DNA of 64,000 nucleotides from Antedon mediterranea (GCF_964355755.1 NC_092678.1:12682922-12746921), one strand, 5' to 3'. Numbered from the stretch's first letter, positions 22,727 to 33,949 are shown. Numbers and translations are program-made. Notes: a model not told the origin generated them from the letters alone.

Positions 22727-23270
22727 GTATTTTAAATAAAATTTAATTTAACATTAATTATGTAGCACTAAGTCTGTACTTGTTTCTGGTGAGATCCTTC
22801 AAGCTGTACATAAGCCAAGTTTCATACAGGACCAACGGAATAACATCTCATCCGGAAGATAGTGCACTATATTCATGTAATCCAACCCATAAGTTAGAAC
22901 ACAGAGAGATGGCGATTGAACCGTGAACCAAACCTATTTCATGGTTCAGTGCACAACACAGGTAATACCCTCAGTTTAACCGAATATGCCTCTCTTTCTG
23001 TGTATTGTGATAATGTGTGTATGGACAACAAGTAAATATATTATGATTGCTACTGTATGTATTCAGCTTTCACTGATGTAATGCAAAACAGATCATAATA
23101 TAAGTAGTTGATACCCATCCTACAGACGGGTATCTTTGACAACTCTGTGCTACCATGTTAAGATGCCTCAAATTTGTCTCATCTTATACAAACATTTTCT
23201 AAAAGCATTTTTATGGAAAACCACCACTAACATGAGATGAAATACACAACACTTCTGTAACTTATCACAC

Positions 23271-23625
23271 ATTTATTTATTTATTTATTTTATGTCTTTA
23301 GGCAATGTGGCCAAGGATTACCAATAGTGAATTAATCACTGTCCTATCACATAGGTGGTAATCCCCCTGATACAGGGGCTATTGTGTGAACCAGTTCACC
23401 GGGGTAACCCCCTACTCTTTTTCGAATAATGAACTGGGTTTCTTTAAAGTACACACAGGTCATAACTGTGTACACTCGCCCTACGGTTTATAGTCCTTAT
23501 CCGAGAAGACTTGTTCCACCACCAGAACTAGGAGCGAGTCGGCCTCGAACCCTTGCCGATGTTGTTGTTGGCTCTTTAGGTACGGTAAACGGCGCCCCTG
23601 CCTTAACCGTAACCGTAACATAATC
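23271..23625 (-). repeat. tRNA-derived SINE
   Basis: On the minus strand a B-box GGGTTCGAGGCC (23,541-23,552) lies near the 5' end, and the element ends in an (AAAT)n tail (23,271-23,292). A second, truncated copy is split by the LTR element at 2,266/8,234. Confidence 0.75.
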
Positions 23626-23787
23626 CATAAACTATTTGATTGGTTCGTTTATTAAGCATCATGTGCCATGCATTATTGCGATCCATCCTCAACATTGGGA
23701 GTAACATTGCATGTTATTTTTTTTATTATAATTATTTTTGTGGTGTATATCAGTAAAAAAGAAAATTCTATTATTTACTATACACAG

Positions 23788-23887
23788 TGTGAAATGTAAA
23801 GCTCCTGTGTTTGATAGTGTCTCTCAACGTGAAGTCATCATAACTGTTCAAGGAAAGACAAGTGCACCTGTAGTCATACTCTATCAG
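23788..23887 (+). CDS. Plexin (+) exon: end of IPT 1
   Basis: V-K-C-K-A-P and V-V-I-L-Y-Q match the C-terminal strands of an IPT domain. ACACAG| to CAG|GTATAT. Confidence 0.85.
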
Positions 23888-24099
23888 GTATATTTTTTCA
23901 CTCAAATTTCACAATTGTTTTAATCTTGCCTTAATGTAGAAAGAAGAGTCAACCTTAATAAATATTTTTATATAATTACTAAAGTTATTTTAAAATGTTT
24001 ATTCTACAGTAATCATGTATATTTGTTGTAAACTTGTGGTATATCATGATATTAAATGAACACTAGAACCAGCCAAGAGTGAAGATACATTCACTTATT

Positions 24100-24790
24100 T
24101 CTTCTACTGTACGTTCACTCTTTTCTTCTACTTTAACTCTTTTCTTCTACTTTCACTCTTTTCTTCTACTTTCACTTTTTTCTTCTACTTTCACTTTTTT
24201 CTTCTACTTTTACTCTTTTTTCTACTTTCACGCCTGCTAGAACGAGATAAGAGTGAAATTAATGCAATTTCACTCTTTTCTTCTACTTTCACACCTGCTA
24301 GAACGAGATAAGAGTGAAATTAATGCAATTTCACTCTTTTCTTCTACTTTCACACCTGCTAGAACAAGATAAGAGTGAAATTAATGCAATTTCACTCTTT
24401 TCTTCTACTTTCACACCTGCTAAAACAAGATAAGAGTGAAATTAATGCAATTTCACTCTTTTTTCTACTTTCATTCCTGCTAGAACAAGATAAGAGTTAA
24501 ATTAATGCAATTTCACTCTTTTCTTCTACTTTCACACCTGCTAGAACAAGATAAGAGTAAAATTAATGCAATTTCACTCTTTTTTCTACTTTCACTCCTG
24601 CTATAACAAGATAAGAGTGAAATTAATGCAATTTCACTCTTTTCGTCTACTTTCATTCCTGCTAGAACAAGATAAGAGTGAAATTAATGCAATTTCACTC
24701 TTTTCGTCTACTTTCACTCCTGCTAGAACAAGATAAAAGTGAAATTAATGCAATTTTACTCTTCTCTTCTACTTTCATTCCTACTAGTAA
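24100..24790. repeat. ~60-bp tandem repeat with an internal hairpin
   Basis: About nine units of 60-61 bp. Each contains AAGAGTGAAATT and AATTTCACTCTT separated by five bases, a perfect 12-bp inverted repeat. The 5' end (24,100-24,235) is a shorter CACTCTTTTCTTCTACTTT run. Confidence 0.92.
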
Positions 24791-24997
24791 AAGAAAAGAT
24801 ATTAACAATTTTATGAAATATTTTCCGCTGACCAATTTTCATACTATAAATATATATTATATATATGTTGTTATGTTTCTATATAAACATTTGTTTTTTT
24901 TTGAAATATTAAAAACAATTATTAATCATACAGATTGTAATACCTGTGTTTTATTAGTATATATTTATTAAAATAAACATTTTTTGTTTCATTTTAG

Positions 24998-25137
24998 AAT
25001 CCAATTATATCTGATTTGAGTCCAAGGTTTGGCATTCAAGCTGGTGGAACTACACTAACATTCAGTGGATCTAATCTGAACACTGGGAATGATGTAATGG
25101 TATATATTGATGGAAGTGAATGTTATGTTACCAGGAG
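24998..25137 (+). CDS. Plexin (+) exon: IPT 2, first half
   Basis: I-S-D-L-S-P-R-F-G, G-G-T-T-L-T-F-S-G-S-N-L and G-S-E-C-Y-V are classic IPT/TIG. TTTTAG| to AG|GTATGA. Confidence 0.93.
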
Positions 25138-25292
25138 GTATGAAATAACATTTTGTACATTCATTATTTTCAAGTCCAATGATCTTAATGAAGCTGCAGG
25201 TTATGTTACTAAATAAATCATAATTGTATATATATTGACATGTAAATGATTGCCTTTACCAAATTCTAACAACTGTTTTTTTTATTTTACAG

Positions 25293-25457
25293 TATCAATG
25301 AAAATCAGATAATGTGTACAACATCAAATTATACAACATCTGGAGCTGAAGTTGCAGTAACAGTTACATTTGGAAATGCTGTTAGAGATGGTCCTACATT
25401 TACTTACACTACAAATCCCACTGTGACTGACTTCCAACCTAATAAAGGCATTCAAGC
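25293..25457 (+). CDS. Plexin (+) exon: IPT 2 end, IPT 3 start
   Basis: I-M-C-T-T-S, F-T-Y-T-T-N-P-T-V-T-D-F-Q-P-N-K-G. TTACAG| to GC|GTAAGA. Confidence 0.92.
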
Positions 25458-25860
25458 GTAAGAAGAATCTTCTTAATATAATAATAATGTTCAATTTATA
25501 TAGAGCAAAATACAGGGCGCCTCTAATTGCTGAAAAATCAACAGAAAATGTTATAAAAGAGCAAAGGCTTAATAATGAAAAGGCAAAATATAACGGTGAA
25601 ATTTGAGGAGTTGTTTAAATGTGGCGAGCGGCTGTCCTGATTCAGTTTGAGAAGAACAACAGCTGAACAGGAACAGGTGCGTTGTCGATAATATTTTGTT
25701 GAAGGCTGTGTAGGTATAGGCCTGAGTAAAACCTCTGATGATGACCTCAGTGTCCGTTTTGGCTTGTATGAAGAAATTGGAAGTAAAATCAATTGACTCC
25801 TTCACAATTAAAGCACCATATTCCAAGTAATGATATTGTTTAAAATGCTTATTATTGCAG

Positions 25861-25948
25861 AGGTGGTCAAACCATCAGAGTGACCGGAACAAATTTCCAA
25901 TATGTACAGAAAGCAATGATGTTGTTAAATAGCAAATCAGCTGAAAAT
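25861..25948 (+). CDS. Plexin (+) exon: IPT 3
   Basis: A-G-G-Q-T-I-R-V-T-G-T-N-F is the IPT G-strand motif. TTGCAG| to AAT|GTAAGC. Confidence 0.92.
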
Positions 25949-26094
25949 GTAAGCTTTAGATACAGGATTTACATTTCTAATTTAATAAATTTCAACAGAA
26001 AGAGAGGTTTTCATTCAATGTCAACAATGTTTACATCCATATCATTCATCCATATGAATATATCTATAATCCATATCCATCTCAACTCAAGGAT

Positions 26095-26215
26095 GTAGAT
26101 CCAACGCAAGCGAGTTGACCAATGAAAAGTAACAGTTGGAATAATTAATTGCTTCTGATTGGTCAAATCACTTATGTTACATGCGTCCCTGTGCATCTCT
26201 AGTAGGAACCAAGCA
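26095..26215. mobile_element. MITE (palindromic), family 1 copy a
   Basis: An imperfect inverted repeat: AACGCAAGCGAGTTGACCAA on the left and TTGGTCAAATCACTTATGTT on the right, with CTCTAGTAGGAACC at the outer end. Related copies lie at 26,870, 37,150 and 55,485. Confidence 0.65.
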
Positions 26216-26524
26216 TAGTCCCTTCTCTGATGTAAATGTACTCAATACTCAGTACATTAAATCATCTGCAAAAGCATCTGATTATCAAGTATAGTTAGAT
26301 GTCAAGTAGATAATTTTAAGATCGCTGATTTTCTCTTTTCTACACAAAATAGACCTATTGTGTATTTATTTTGGTTATAATTGTTACTAAACAAAGTAGA
26401 TTTTTTTTTCAGATTTAAGCAAAGCATATGACTTTAAGAACATTAATTATTTATTTTTAAAATTCCTTGTAAATTGTTCTTTAATGTACATACTAAATAA
26501 AGAAATTGTGTGGTGTTTTTTCAG

Positions 26525-26803
26525 AACTGTATAACTCTGTCAAATGAGGAGATGGATTGTGAAAGTCCACCAGCAGATCTCTCCACATCAGGTCATCGTA
26601 GCAGACGACAGGCAGACCAGACAGTTTTACCTTTGACCTTTTCATTTGATGGTTTCATTCCTGCATTGAGGGGTGATTTTGGATTCTCAGTTTACCCTAG
26701 TCCAATATATTATCCCTTTGATAATATGTCTTTTTATGGAGAGACTGTAGTAGATGGAATATACAGATTTGACAAACATATTGATGAATTTATGAAGTTG
26801 ATG
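26525..26803 (+). CDS. Plexin (+) exon: IPT 3 end to IPT 4 with a furin-like site
   Basis: 93 codons. M-D-C-E-S-P-P closes IPT3. A basic run H-R-S-R-R-Q at ~26,604-26,621 fits the proprotein convertase consensus R-x-K/R-R. F-S-F-D-G-F follows, then I-Y-R-F-D-K-H. TTCAG| to ATG|GTAAAT, phase 0-0. Confidence 0.88.
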
Positions 26804-26869
26804 GTAAATATCTAGTTTTATTTCTTCAGCAGTGTATTGCGTAAAAGCATTGAATCAACTCGACTTAAC

Positions 26870-27290
26870 ACAATAGAAGGATGTAATTGAAACGCAAGTC
26901 ATTTGACTATTATAATGCATCAGTCGTCTAATGAATAGTCAAGTTACTTGTGTTGTGCTTACATCATGCGATGCGTGCTAGGGGCAACCAAGTTACGTGT
27001 GTTGTGCTTACATCATGCGATGCGTGCTAGTGGCAACCAAGTTACTTGTGTTGTGCTTACATTATGCGATGCGTGCTAGTGGAAACCAAGTTACTTGTGT
27101 TGTGCTTACATCATGCAATGCGTGCTAGTGGAAACCAATTAGTTACTTGTGTTGTGCTTACATCATGCAATGCGTGCTAGTTGCAACCAAGTTACTTGTG
27201 TTGTGCTTACATCATGCGATGCGTGCTAGTGGCAACCAAGTTACTTGTGTTGTGCTTACATCATGCGATGCGTGCTAGTGGCAACCTAAC
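26870..27290. repeat. 49-bp minisatellite within a MITE of family 1
   Basis: Seven copies of a 49-bp unit (AAGTTACTTGTGTTGTGCTT...) from ~26,939 to 27,287. The first unit is the right arm of a palindromic MITE whose left arm is at ~26,890. The array is therefore an expansion of one MITE arm. Confidence 0.85.
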
Positions 27291-27496
27291 TATAGTTTCT
27301 ACTGCTGCACAAAATATTTACACAAATCTCAGAATTGTTATAATTGAATTTAGTTCTATTATAGTTGGTTTTTGTAAAGTGTATTATTGAGCTACATTTA
27401 TTTTGTTATAAAAGAACTTTTCAAATCCTTATTGAATCAGTAATTTACTGATTGTGATTAGTTATTATTAATTTAACAAATGCTTTTGTACATTAG

Positions 27497-27655
27497 GGTT
27501 CTGACATCAACCTTGCTAGTGATGTTGAGGATGTTGAAGTCTTCATAGGAAGTGTTAAATGCACTGTAAATTCAATAACACGTACAGTAGTTCTTGTTGA
27601 GATACCAGACAAGGAACCTAATCCAGTAGATGGTGAAGATCATCCTATTGTTATG
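27497..27655 (+). CDS. Plexin (+) exon: IPT 4
   Basis: D-V-E-V-F-I-G-S-V-K-C-T-V-N-S-I-T matches the family pattern V-x-V-x-I-G-x-x-x-C-x-V-x-S. CATTAG| to ATG|GTAGGT. Confidence 0.9.
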
Positions 27656-28058
27656 GTAGGTCGTGAGCTCACTAGATAATACTTTTAATATTATATATAA
27701 TATTTTTATCATTTTCAATAGTCTGTAACCAATAATGTCAAAATCACAAATTTTTTGTAAACGAACTCAGCAATATTGTAATATTAATTAATTTATTTTA
27801 TTTTTAAGATGGACTACGTTATTTATGTTGTTCTGTTTTAATTGCTGTTTAGACTTAGGCTGAACAAGTAAAACAACGTGTAGAACTTAGAGACAAAAAG
27901 TGTTTGTCAAGATCCTAATTTTACAAAATTCTACTTAAACATTTTTGAATATATTCATTCTAACATTATTACTACTAGATTGTTTTTAACAAAAAAATGT
28001 ACTACAGAATGTAACCAATGTTAGTGTTTTAATATTGATTGTCTCCAAATAACTTTAG

Positions 28059-28257
28059 ATCCGTCATGGAAATCTAAAGTTCACTTTCGGTGCAATAAGA
28101 TATGTAGGCATTGGATTGTCTACCACCGTCATAATTATTATAATTACGGTTGTTGTGATTGTGGTTATCACCATTACAATCATACCTGTCTACTGGCGTA
28201 GATCAAGAATACTCGACAGACAATTGGAAGAAACAACAGTGAGATTTTTTACAAAAA
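28059..28257 (+). CDS. Plexin (+) exon: transmembrane helix
   Basis: F-T-F-G-A-I-R-Y-V-G, then ~30 hydrophobic residues rich in Val/Ile, followed by Y-W-R-R-S-R as a stop-transfer signal. The donor must be AAAAA|GTAAGC at 28,258. The nearer GTGAGA at 28,239 gives a stop in the next exon. Confidence 0.9.
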
Positions 28258-28718
28258 GTAAGCTAAAAGGCATTATAGATAAACTCAAACTATTGATATC
28301 ATAAGGGGCTTGAAAAGTAAAAGCTAAATTTGGATATATGAGTGATGTAAAATATAACTGATTATTTCTACAAAAATGTCCCATAAACTAAGAGTAGTGA
28401 TTTACTTTTTGAAATTAGACGCATTTTGAATTACTATCGCAAGTCTTCTAGAAACGAGTTTTAACAAGTTTTTGTAATAAAACAAGATAATTAGAGTGCC
28501 TATAGGAATACGCTACTGGAAAACTAATATGCACAATTAATCCAAATGTTTTGCAATTTGTAGCGCCGAGTTTAGGGTTTATGTACTGTATATAGATGAT
28601 GAGGATAGCATACCGGCATTATAATGAAACAATCGATTACACATAAAGCTACATTCAGTATATACGAAAGTCAATAACTACAATCTAAGTAATTGTTAAT
28701 AAATTAATTCATATTTAG

Positions 28719-28897
28719 AAGAAGAAAAAGAAAAGGAGTTTCTAGGAATAGATGACGATGATTCAGAAGTAAGGTATATGGGCATAGTACATGACAGCAT
28801 AATAGCAAGGGAATTTAGTCAGAGTAAAGAGCATTATGTACAATGTATGCTGTTTCTTGGATGTGAGATGACTCCAGTAATGCAAGAAAGTGGATAT
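28719..28897 (+). CDS. Plexin (+) exon: juxtamembrane region
   Basis: Lys/Glu-rich start, an acidic run (D-D-D-D-S-E), then Y-V-Q-C-M-L-F-L-G. This corresponds to the juxtamembrane helix and the first GAP helices. It is less conserved than in typical plexins. Confidence 0.82.
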
Positions 28898-29196
28898 GTA
28901 AGATATTGCTACTTGCTTGTGATTACACAACGTTACAAAACATTCAATTAACGCGGGGTGTTACCTCAATGATTAATTGTATTTTGTAAGGATTTTGCAG
29001 TATTTACACCATGTCATCCGAAAGGAAGAAAGGAAGTAGGCAAATTGTTTACAATTAAAAATTCTCAACTTTACATAATCTTTTTTTAGAAAATTATAGT
29101 TTTACATTTATTTACAAATACGTAAGAGAATACGATATAATATTATAATATTATTACTTTTCATATGTTATGTGGTATTTTTTTATTATTTTATAG

Positions 29197-29315
29197 ACTG
29201 AACTGTTGGAAGATCATCGAGGTTTACCTGAACTGGATTTGTTTTTGGACGAGAAGTTTCTAATGAAAATAATTAACATTTTAGACAATGACTCATCGTT
29301 TACATCTGTACAAAG
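29197..29315 (+). CDS. Plexin (+) exon: GAP part 1
   Basis: F-L-D-E-K-F-L-M-K-I-I-N-I-L and S-S-F-T-S-V-Q-R match the plexin block L-L-x-N-K-x-F-L-x-x-x-I-x-T-L-E...F-S-x-x-D-R. Confidence 0.87.
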
Positions 29316-29573
29316 GTATATTAAAAAAATTGTAATGATTTTAGATTTAGATTTAGATAATAAGTCTATGGTTATGATACAATATCGGTACAAACGGTGC
29401 AAGGAAGCTGCAATCAGTGCCACTTTTAAGTTACAATGGTTCACGTCTAACTTTGTCTATTATATGGTTCTGGTGGCAGAACACGTAAGAAAAACCGCTA
29501 CAGTCTATTGGTTACTATATAATACTATAATTACGCCTACAATTAATACAAACTTTTATCTGTTTTACTTTAG

Positions 29574-29639
29574 GCAAAACTTTTCCGCTTTGTTCTTAAT
29601 GGCTATGGTTGGTGATGATAAAACAGAATATCTATTTCA
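29574..29639 (+). CDS. Plexin (+) exon: GAP part 1, continued
   Basis: Q-N-F-S-A-L-F-L-M-A-M-V and T-E-Y-L-F, equivalent to V-A-S-L-x-x-x-A-L...Y-x-T. TTTAG| to CA|GTGAGT. Confidence 0.87.
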
Positions 29640-29867
29640 GTGAGTAATACTCAGTATATACCTTATTAATTTACAATTCTTGTGTATTACGTATGCAAGA
29701 ATGAACGCTAGAATTGGCAGCACTGACTGACTTAAGTGACAAGATGTAGTTGGAAAGTAAATTATCTAAGTCCACAGTAGCAATGATCGTTATACAATTT
29801 AAGTTATTATTAAGTAATTCTATGGTTACGCTTAACTCTAATATGTTGTGTGATTAAATATTTTTAG

Positions 29868-29942
29868 TATTATGGATATGCTTCTAAGCAAACATATTGC
29901 TAACAAAGTGAAGGCCAAAAATGTCAAGTTAGCTTTAAGCAA
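29868..29942 (+). CDS. Plexin (+) exon: GAP region leading to the first arginine site
   Basis: Encodes M-D-M-L-L-S-K-H-I and A-K-N-V-K-L-A-L-S-K. In typical plexins the end of this stretch reads P-K-L-L-L-R-R-T-E-S. The arginine pair is absent here. Confidence 0.85.
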
Positions 29943-30150
29943 GTGGGTACAGTTATTTTGTGTTTTTAATAATTAATTATTAAAACCTAATTTGCAAACG
30001 TGTGTTTATCAAGTTATGACATATTACTTTAGTGACTGTGAATGTGAAATATACTTCAATATGTACTTATATACTTTTTATATACTTCATATACTTTTTA
30101 TCTATTGCTATATTAATCAAATGTAATATAGCAATTACCTTCAATTACAG

Positions 30151-30220
30151 AAACGGCGAAACTGTTATCGAACATATGATATCTCACGTGATGGCATTAT
30201 GCATGTATAAATACACAATG
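30151..30220 (+). CDS. Plexin (+) exon: GAP helix after the arginine site
   Basis: N-G-E-T-V-I-E-H-M-I-S-H-V-M, where the family has T-E-S-V-x-E-K-M-L-T-N-W. Ends ATG|GTATGT. Confidence 0.85.
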
Positions 30221-30553
30221 GTATGTAAATTATTTTATAAATTAATAATTATATCTACATTATTCTACTAAATATTAGTAAGTAATACGATGTGATTTGG
30301 TTTACGTAATGTAAAATTAGCTTTGTTTATGTTAGTTTAATAATAAAAGATTTTCTTTCTAAACAATAGAAGTCTCTTTTTTATTTGTAACAAATTTGAC
30401 TCTTGTATAAGTTACCTTGATTAGTTAGGAATATCAAATAAAGTCCATCAATCATCAATTAATCAATCAATCAAATAAGATCAGATCTAAAATAACGTAC
30501 TGTATATAAATATATTATGTGTGTTGTATACTACTTTCACTTCAATTTTGCAG

Positions 30554-30700
30554 AAGTATGTATCAGGGCCTCTTTTGCAACTTGTAGATGCTATAACTAC
30601 GAGAATAGATAGTGGTGCGGTAGACGCTGTTCATCATCATTGTCAATATTCTTTAGACGAGAACTGCCTTCTGCCAATTGATGTCACTGGAGAGAATATA
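30554..30700 (+). CDS. Plexin (+) exon: GAP to Rho-binding domain
   Basis: S-G-P-L-L-Q-L-V-D-A-I, G-A-V-D-A-V and Y-S-L-D-E-N-C-L-L match the family block G-x-P-L-F...G-P-V-D-A-x-T...Y-x-L-x-E-x-x-L-L. Confidence 0.9.
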
Positions 30701-30934
30701 GTAAGATATCTGTATATGTTTTGGAAACATTTGAGTATATAACATATAACACTGAAGCATAATACTACTTGCAAACAATTATTTTAATACATTTTTAGAG
30801 CCCATGACAAGTAAATGTGTTTATAATAAAAATGTTTAAGAAGGTCAGATAATCCCGCAAATATTTAATTATTAGCCAATCCGATAAATACTGAATTTCC
30901 ACACAAATTCAATGGCATTTTTTTTTTAATTTAG

Positions 30935-31085
30935 AATTTGAGTTTGGTAGTTGATGAGGAAAAACAAGAGATTGTGAAAGTAAACAGTTGTGATACGCTA
31001 TTTCAAGTAAAACAAAAACTGTTAAATGTTATGTTTAAGGAACAACCTTTTTCAAAAAGACCCAACGTTTCACACGTTCAGTTAG
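30935..31085 (+). CDS. Plexin (+) exon: Rho-GTPase-binding domain
   Basis: Ubiquitin-like strands. L-F-Q-V-K-Q-K-L-L-N-V-M-F and P-F-S-K-R-P match the family D-T-I-x-Q-x-K-x-K-x-L-D...P-x-S-x-R-P. Confidence 0.9.
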
Positions 31086-31177
31086 GTGAGTACACCAACA
31101 AACAGGCAATTTAATTGTATCTTGCTCCTTTATTCTGTAGATTTCAATTAAATACATAATATTTTTTTAAAATCTAG

Positions 31178-31266
31178 AATGGAGAGTGAATGTAGATCAA
31201 CGACTTATTTTACAAGATACCGATTTGCAGACAGAAAGAAAACTAAAAACAATTGCAGATTTTGGA
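31178..31266 (+). CDS. Plexin (+) exon: end of Rho-binding domain
   Basis: E-W-R-V-N-V-D-Q-R-L-I-L-Q-D-T-D, equivalent to L-E-W-R...L-x-L-x-D-x-D. AG| at 31,177; donor GGA|GTAATA. Confidence 0.9.
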
Positions 31267-31507
31267 GTAATATTACTGTAGTATTTTTTGTTTTGTAATA
31301 TAAATTAACTGTTAGAAAAATGTATTAAACCTATAATAGGCTTACTAGACATAGGCTGTGTACAGGCCGGACGTCAGTGTACACAAGCTGAACATGACGC
31401 ATGTACCTTAATTGATTAAAAAAAATACTTTTCTACACCAACACGTTAGCAAACAAATAAATCAATCACTACTCGGATCGTAAATTTGAAGAATTATTTT
31501 TTTTCAG

Positions 31508-31610
31508 ATTCAAAATAAAGCAGTGGTAGCGTTTGTAGACGTTTGGAAGGAAGATATCAACGCGTCAGACCATTATGATACAATTAAGCAACCAATAGTT
31601 GCTAGACATG
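31508..31610 (+). CDS. Plexin (+) exon: inter-GAP segment
   Basis: I-Q-N-K-A-V-V-A-F-V-D-V, equivalent to V-x-D-G-A-x-V-A-L. Paralogous to 63,335-63,458 on the minus strand, with the same phase pattern. Confidence 0.85.
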
Positions 31611-31846
31611 GTAATAATAATAATATGTATTGGTATACATACTACATTCCAACCTTACCAGTATCTAAAGTCACGGCCATTTATACTAAATATTTCTTAT
31701 TGGTATTATGTTATATTTCGGCACACATTAACAAACAACATCAAACAGCTTTATTGCGACAATGAGTGGCAGAATAGACCAAGTTATTTGTTGTTGTTGT
31801 TTGTGCTATTGTTATTATTGTCTATGATCTAACTTTACTTTTTAAG

Positions 31847-31896
31847 AAACTAACATCTACCAAACATCAATCAATGCAGATGGCACTTTCCACATT
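31847..31896 (+). CDS. Plexin (+) short exon
   Basis: Seventeen codons (E-T-N-I-Y-Q to F-H-I) between AAG| and ATT|GTGAGT. Phase fits both neighbours. It corresponds to 62,711-62,796. Confidence 0.78.
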
Positions 31897-32212
31897 GTGA
31901 GTGTTTTTAGTTCAAATATTTTTACAGTCATTTGATATCAACAAATCTTATTGCTTATTGGACATCTAATAATTAACTGTGAACTAAATATGCAGGAAAG
32001 TAGCTTTACGATAGTTGATAATCTGGCGTTACACCAGTTACTGTTGGTCGTTTAGACGTTCTAGTTTAAAAAATATTTTGGCATACATTGCTTGTCATAA
32101 CTAAACCAAAATCACCGCTCGTGGCGATACGTAAAAAGAAACAATAACTAGAGACTTGACAAGTGTAGTCGGTCAGTTTTGATTTTGAAATGTAATTTGT
32201 TTGAATGTTTAG

Positions 32213-32308
32213 TTGGAAGGAAATGTGTACACGGGTGCGTATGATGCAATGGACGGCGAGAAGCCAGATATTGATGAATCCATCTTTGAAAGGTTAACTG
32301 AAACTAAG
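32213..32308 (+). CDS. Plexin (+) exon: GAP part 2 start
   Basis: Ends D-E-S-I-F-E-R-L-T-E-T-K, equivalent to E-I-Y-L-T-R-L-L-A-T-K in typical plexins. Confidence 0.82.
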
Positions 32309-32582
32309 GTAGGAATAAATAAAAACAACATTTTTTATTTTAACTATTTTTAAACAGTTGGGTTTTAATAGGAGGCAACTTGACATGCATATGAGACGAA
32401 TCACCCTAAATGTATCTTGTTATTGGTCAAACTTGTGTTGACCGTCTGGATACTGGGAACTTGTTTCACTCACTTTTATTGTTGTTCTGCATATATCGAA
32501 CATCATTGGTTTGGTTTGATGAATCATGTTTTTCCTTAATATTTTACAGTAATAAGTATATTAATATCTCACATGTCCACAG

Positions 32583-32746
32583 CAAATGTACCAGCAGCAT
32601 GTTGACTCCATAATGAATAATGTGTTTAGCTCATCATCGAACATCCACCTACCATTATTTGTTAAATATCTTTTTGAATTTCTGGATAACATGGCGACTA
32701 AGTATGGTGTTAGTATCAATGAATTGAAGATATGGAAGAACAACAG
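32583..32746 (+). CDS. Plexin (+) exon: GAP part 2
   Basis: Y-Q-Q-H-V-D-S-I-M-N-N-V-F, L-P-L-F-V-K-Y-L-F-E-F-L-D and K-I-W-K-N-N match F-V-D-D-x-F-E-x-I-F...K-Y-x-F-D-F-L-D-x-Q-A...W-K-x-N. Confidence 0.92.
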
Positions 32747-33108
32747 GTATGGAAATTGCAAAAGAATTGTTAGATAATGAGGTTTTACTTAAAGCTCACG
32801 ACGGTGTATCTACGATTTACATCGAAGAATTAGCTCCCAATTATTTAATTATTTAATATTAAGAGAAACAAGGTAAAGAAATTTAAATTATAATTATTTA
32901 AAATTCAAATTAAAAATGTAATCATTTATTTTTATATAGGCCTATGAGCGTTTATTTCTTCATTTATAATGAGCATTTTTTTTAATGATTTTTCCTTACA
33001 ATTTCCATATCATCTTGTATTTCTTCCATTGTCCATACAATATAATCAAAATAGCAAGAGAAACCAGAAATGGACTAGATCCATAATCATATTTGTATCC
33101 TTTTTTAG

Positions 33109-33256
33109 TTTAGCTGAGATGTTTTGGTTAAGAATTCTGAGAAACCCTGCTTATGTCTGTGACATTCACCAAACGCCCCCTATTGATATCACTCTCGGTG
33201 TCATCTCTACTGTTTTTCGAGAATCTTGGTCAATTGAGCTGTTTGGTTTTAAAAAG
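33109..33256 (+). CDS. Plexin (+) exon: GAP part 2, second arginine site region
   Basis: S-L-A-E-M-F-W-L-R-I-L-R-N-P, where the family has L-P-L-R-F-W-V-N-x-x-K-N-P. The residue aligned with the second catalytic Arg is Met here. Then D-I-H-Q and L-G-V-I-S-T-V-F. Confidence 0.9.
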
Positions 33257-33808
33257 GTAAGCAAAAACAATGCATTTATTTATTTATTTATCGTATGTCC
33301 GGCTAATTTAATGTGTTATTTCCTGTCATCGACAACATCTGACCGTACCCTACTTCTAAACGTTACCGGTAATGAATCAGTCTTACTACTTTTGTTTATG
33401 TTGAGAATCATTTGTTCATATTATTCTTTTAGTTATATATTTGCACGATTTTGTTGAAATTAAGAACTAAACCTAATATACCGTAAACGAACAGTTTGTC
33501 TAAATCTGGCATAATTTTTATCGCGAATAAACTTTGTTTTGATTATTTATATTCCAAACCGTCATCTGCAAATCGCTTCACAGCTCATCAATGTAGATCA
33601 CCCTACGGTTTTAATATTATGATTAATATTTATATCTTTATACATATTGAATGATGCAAGCATTCACAAGCTACTTATGTTTTAATAGCTACATGACTAT
33701 TTTGTAATATTTCATCAGTCATTTAATATGAAACGCCTATTTTTGGTTAAAGTCAGGTCAAAATGTGTTCTTTAGTGCTTGTCTAACTTTCAATTTTTTA
33801 TTTCAAAG

Positions 33809-33949
33809 AATTCGCCAAGTCATCGACAGATGTATGTAAAAGAGATTCCAAGATACCGCCAACTTGTTACTAAGTTCTATAGTGACGTCAAGCATACTCC
33901 ATCTTGTGATCGCATGAACGTTATTGATGAAGTAAATTCTCTTATACAG
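33809..33949 (+). CDS. Plexin (+) exon: GAP part 2, C-terminal helices
   Basis: M-Y-V-K-E-I-P-R-Y-R-Q-L-V and F-Y-S-D-V match Y-A-K-E-I-P-x-Y-K-x-x-V-x-x-Y-Y-x-x-I. Confidence 0.92.

Noticed and set aside
26510-26815. Whole 101-codon ORF as a single-exon gene
   Set aside because: It is an internal plexin exon (26,525-26,803). The extra codons at both ends are intron.
28116-28304. Alternative end of the transmembrane exon at GTGAGA (28,239)
   Set aside because: Using it puts the next exon in a frame with a stop. The donor at 28,258 restores the conserved frame.
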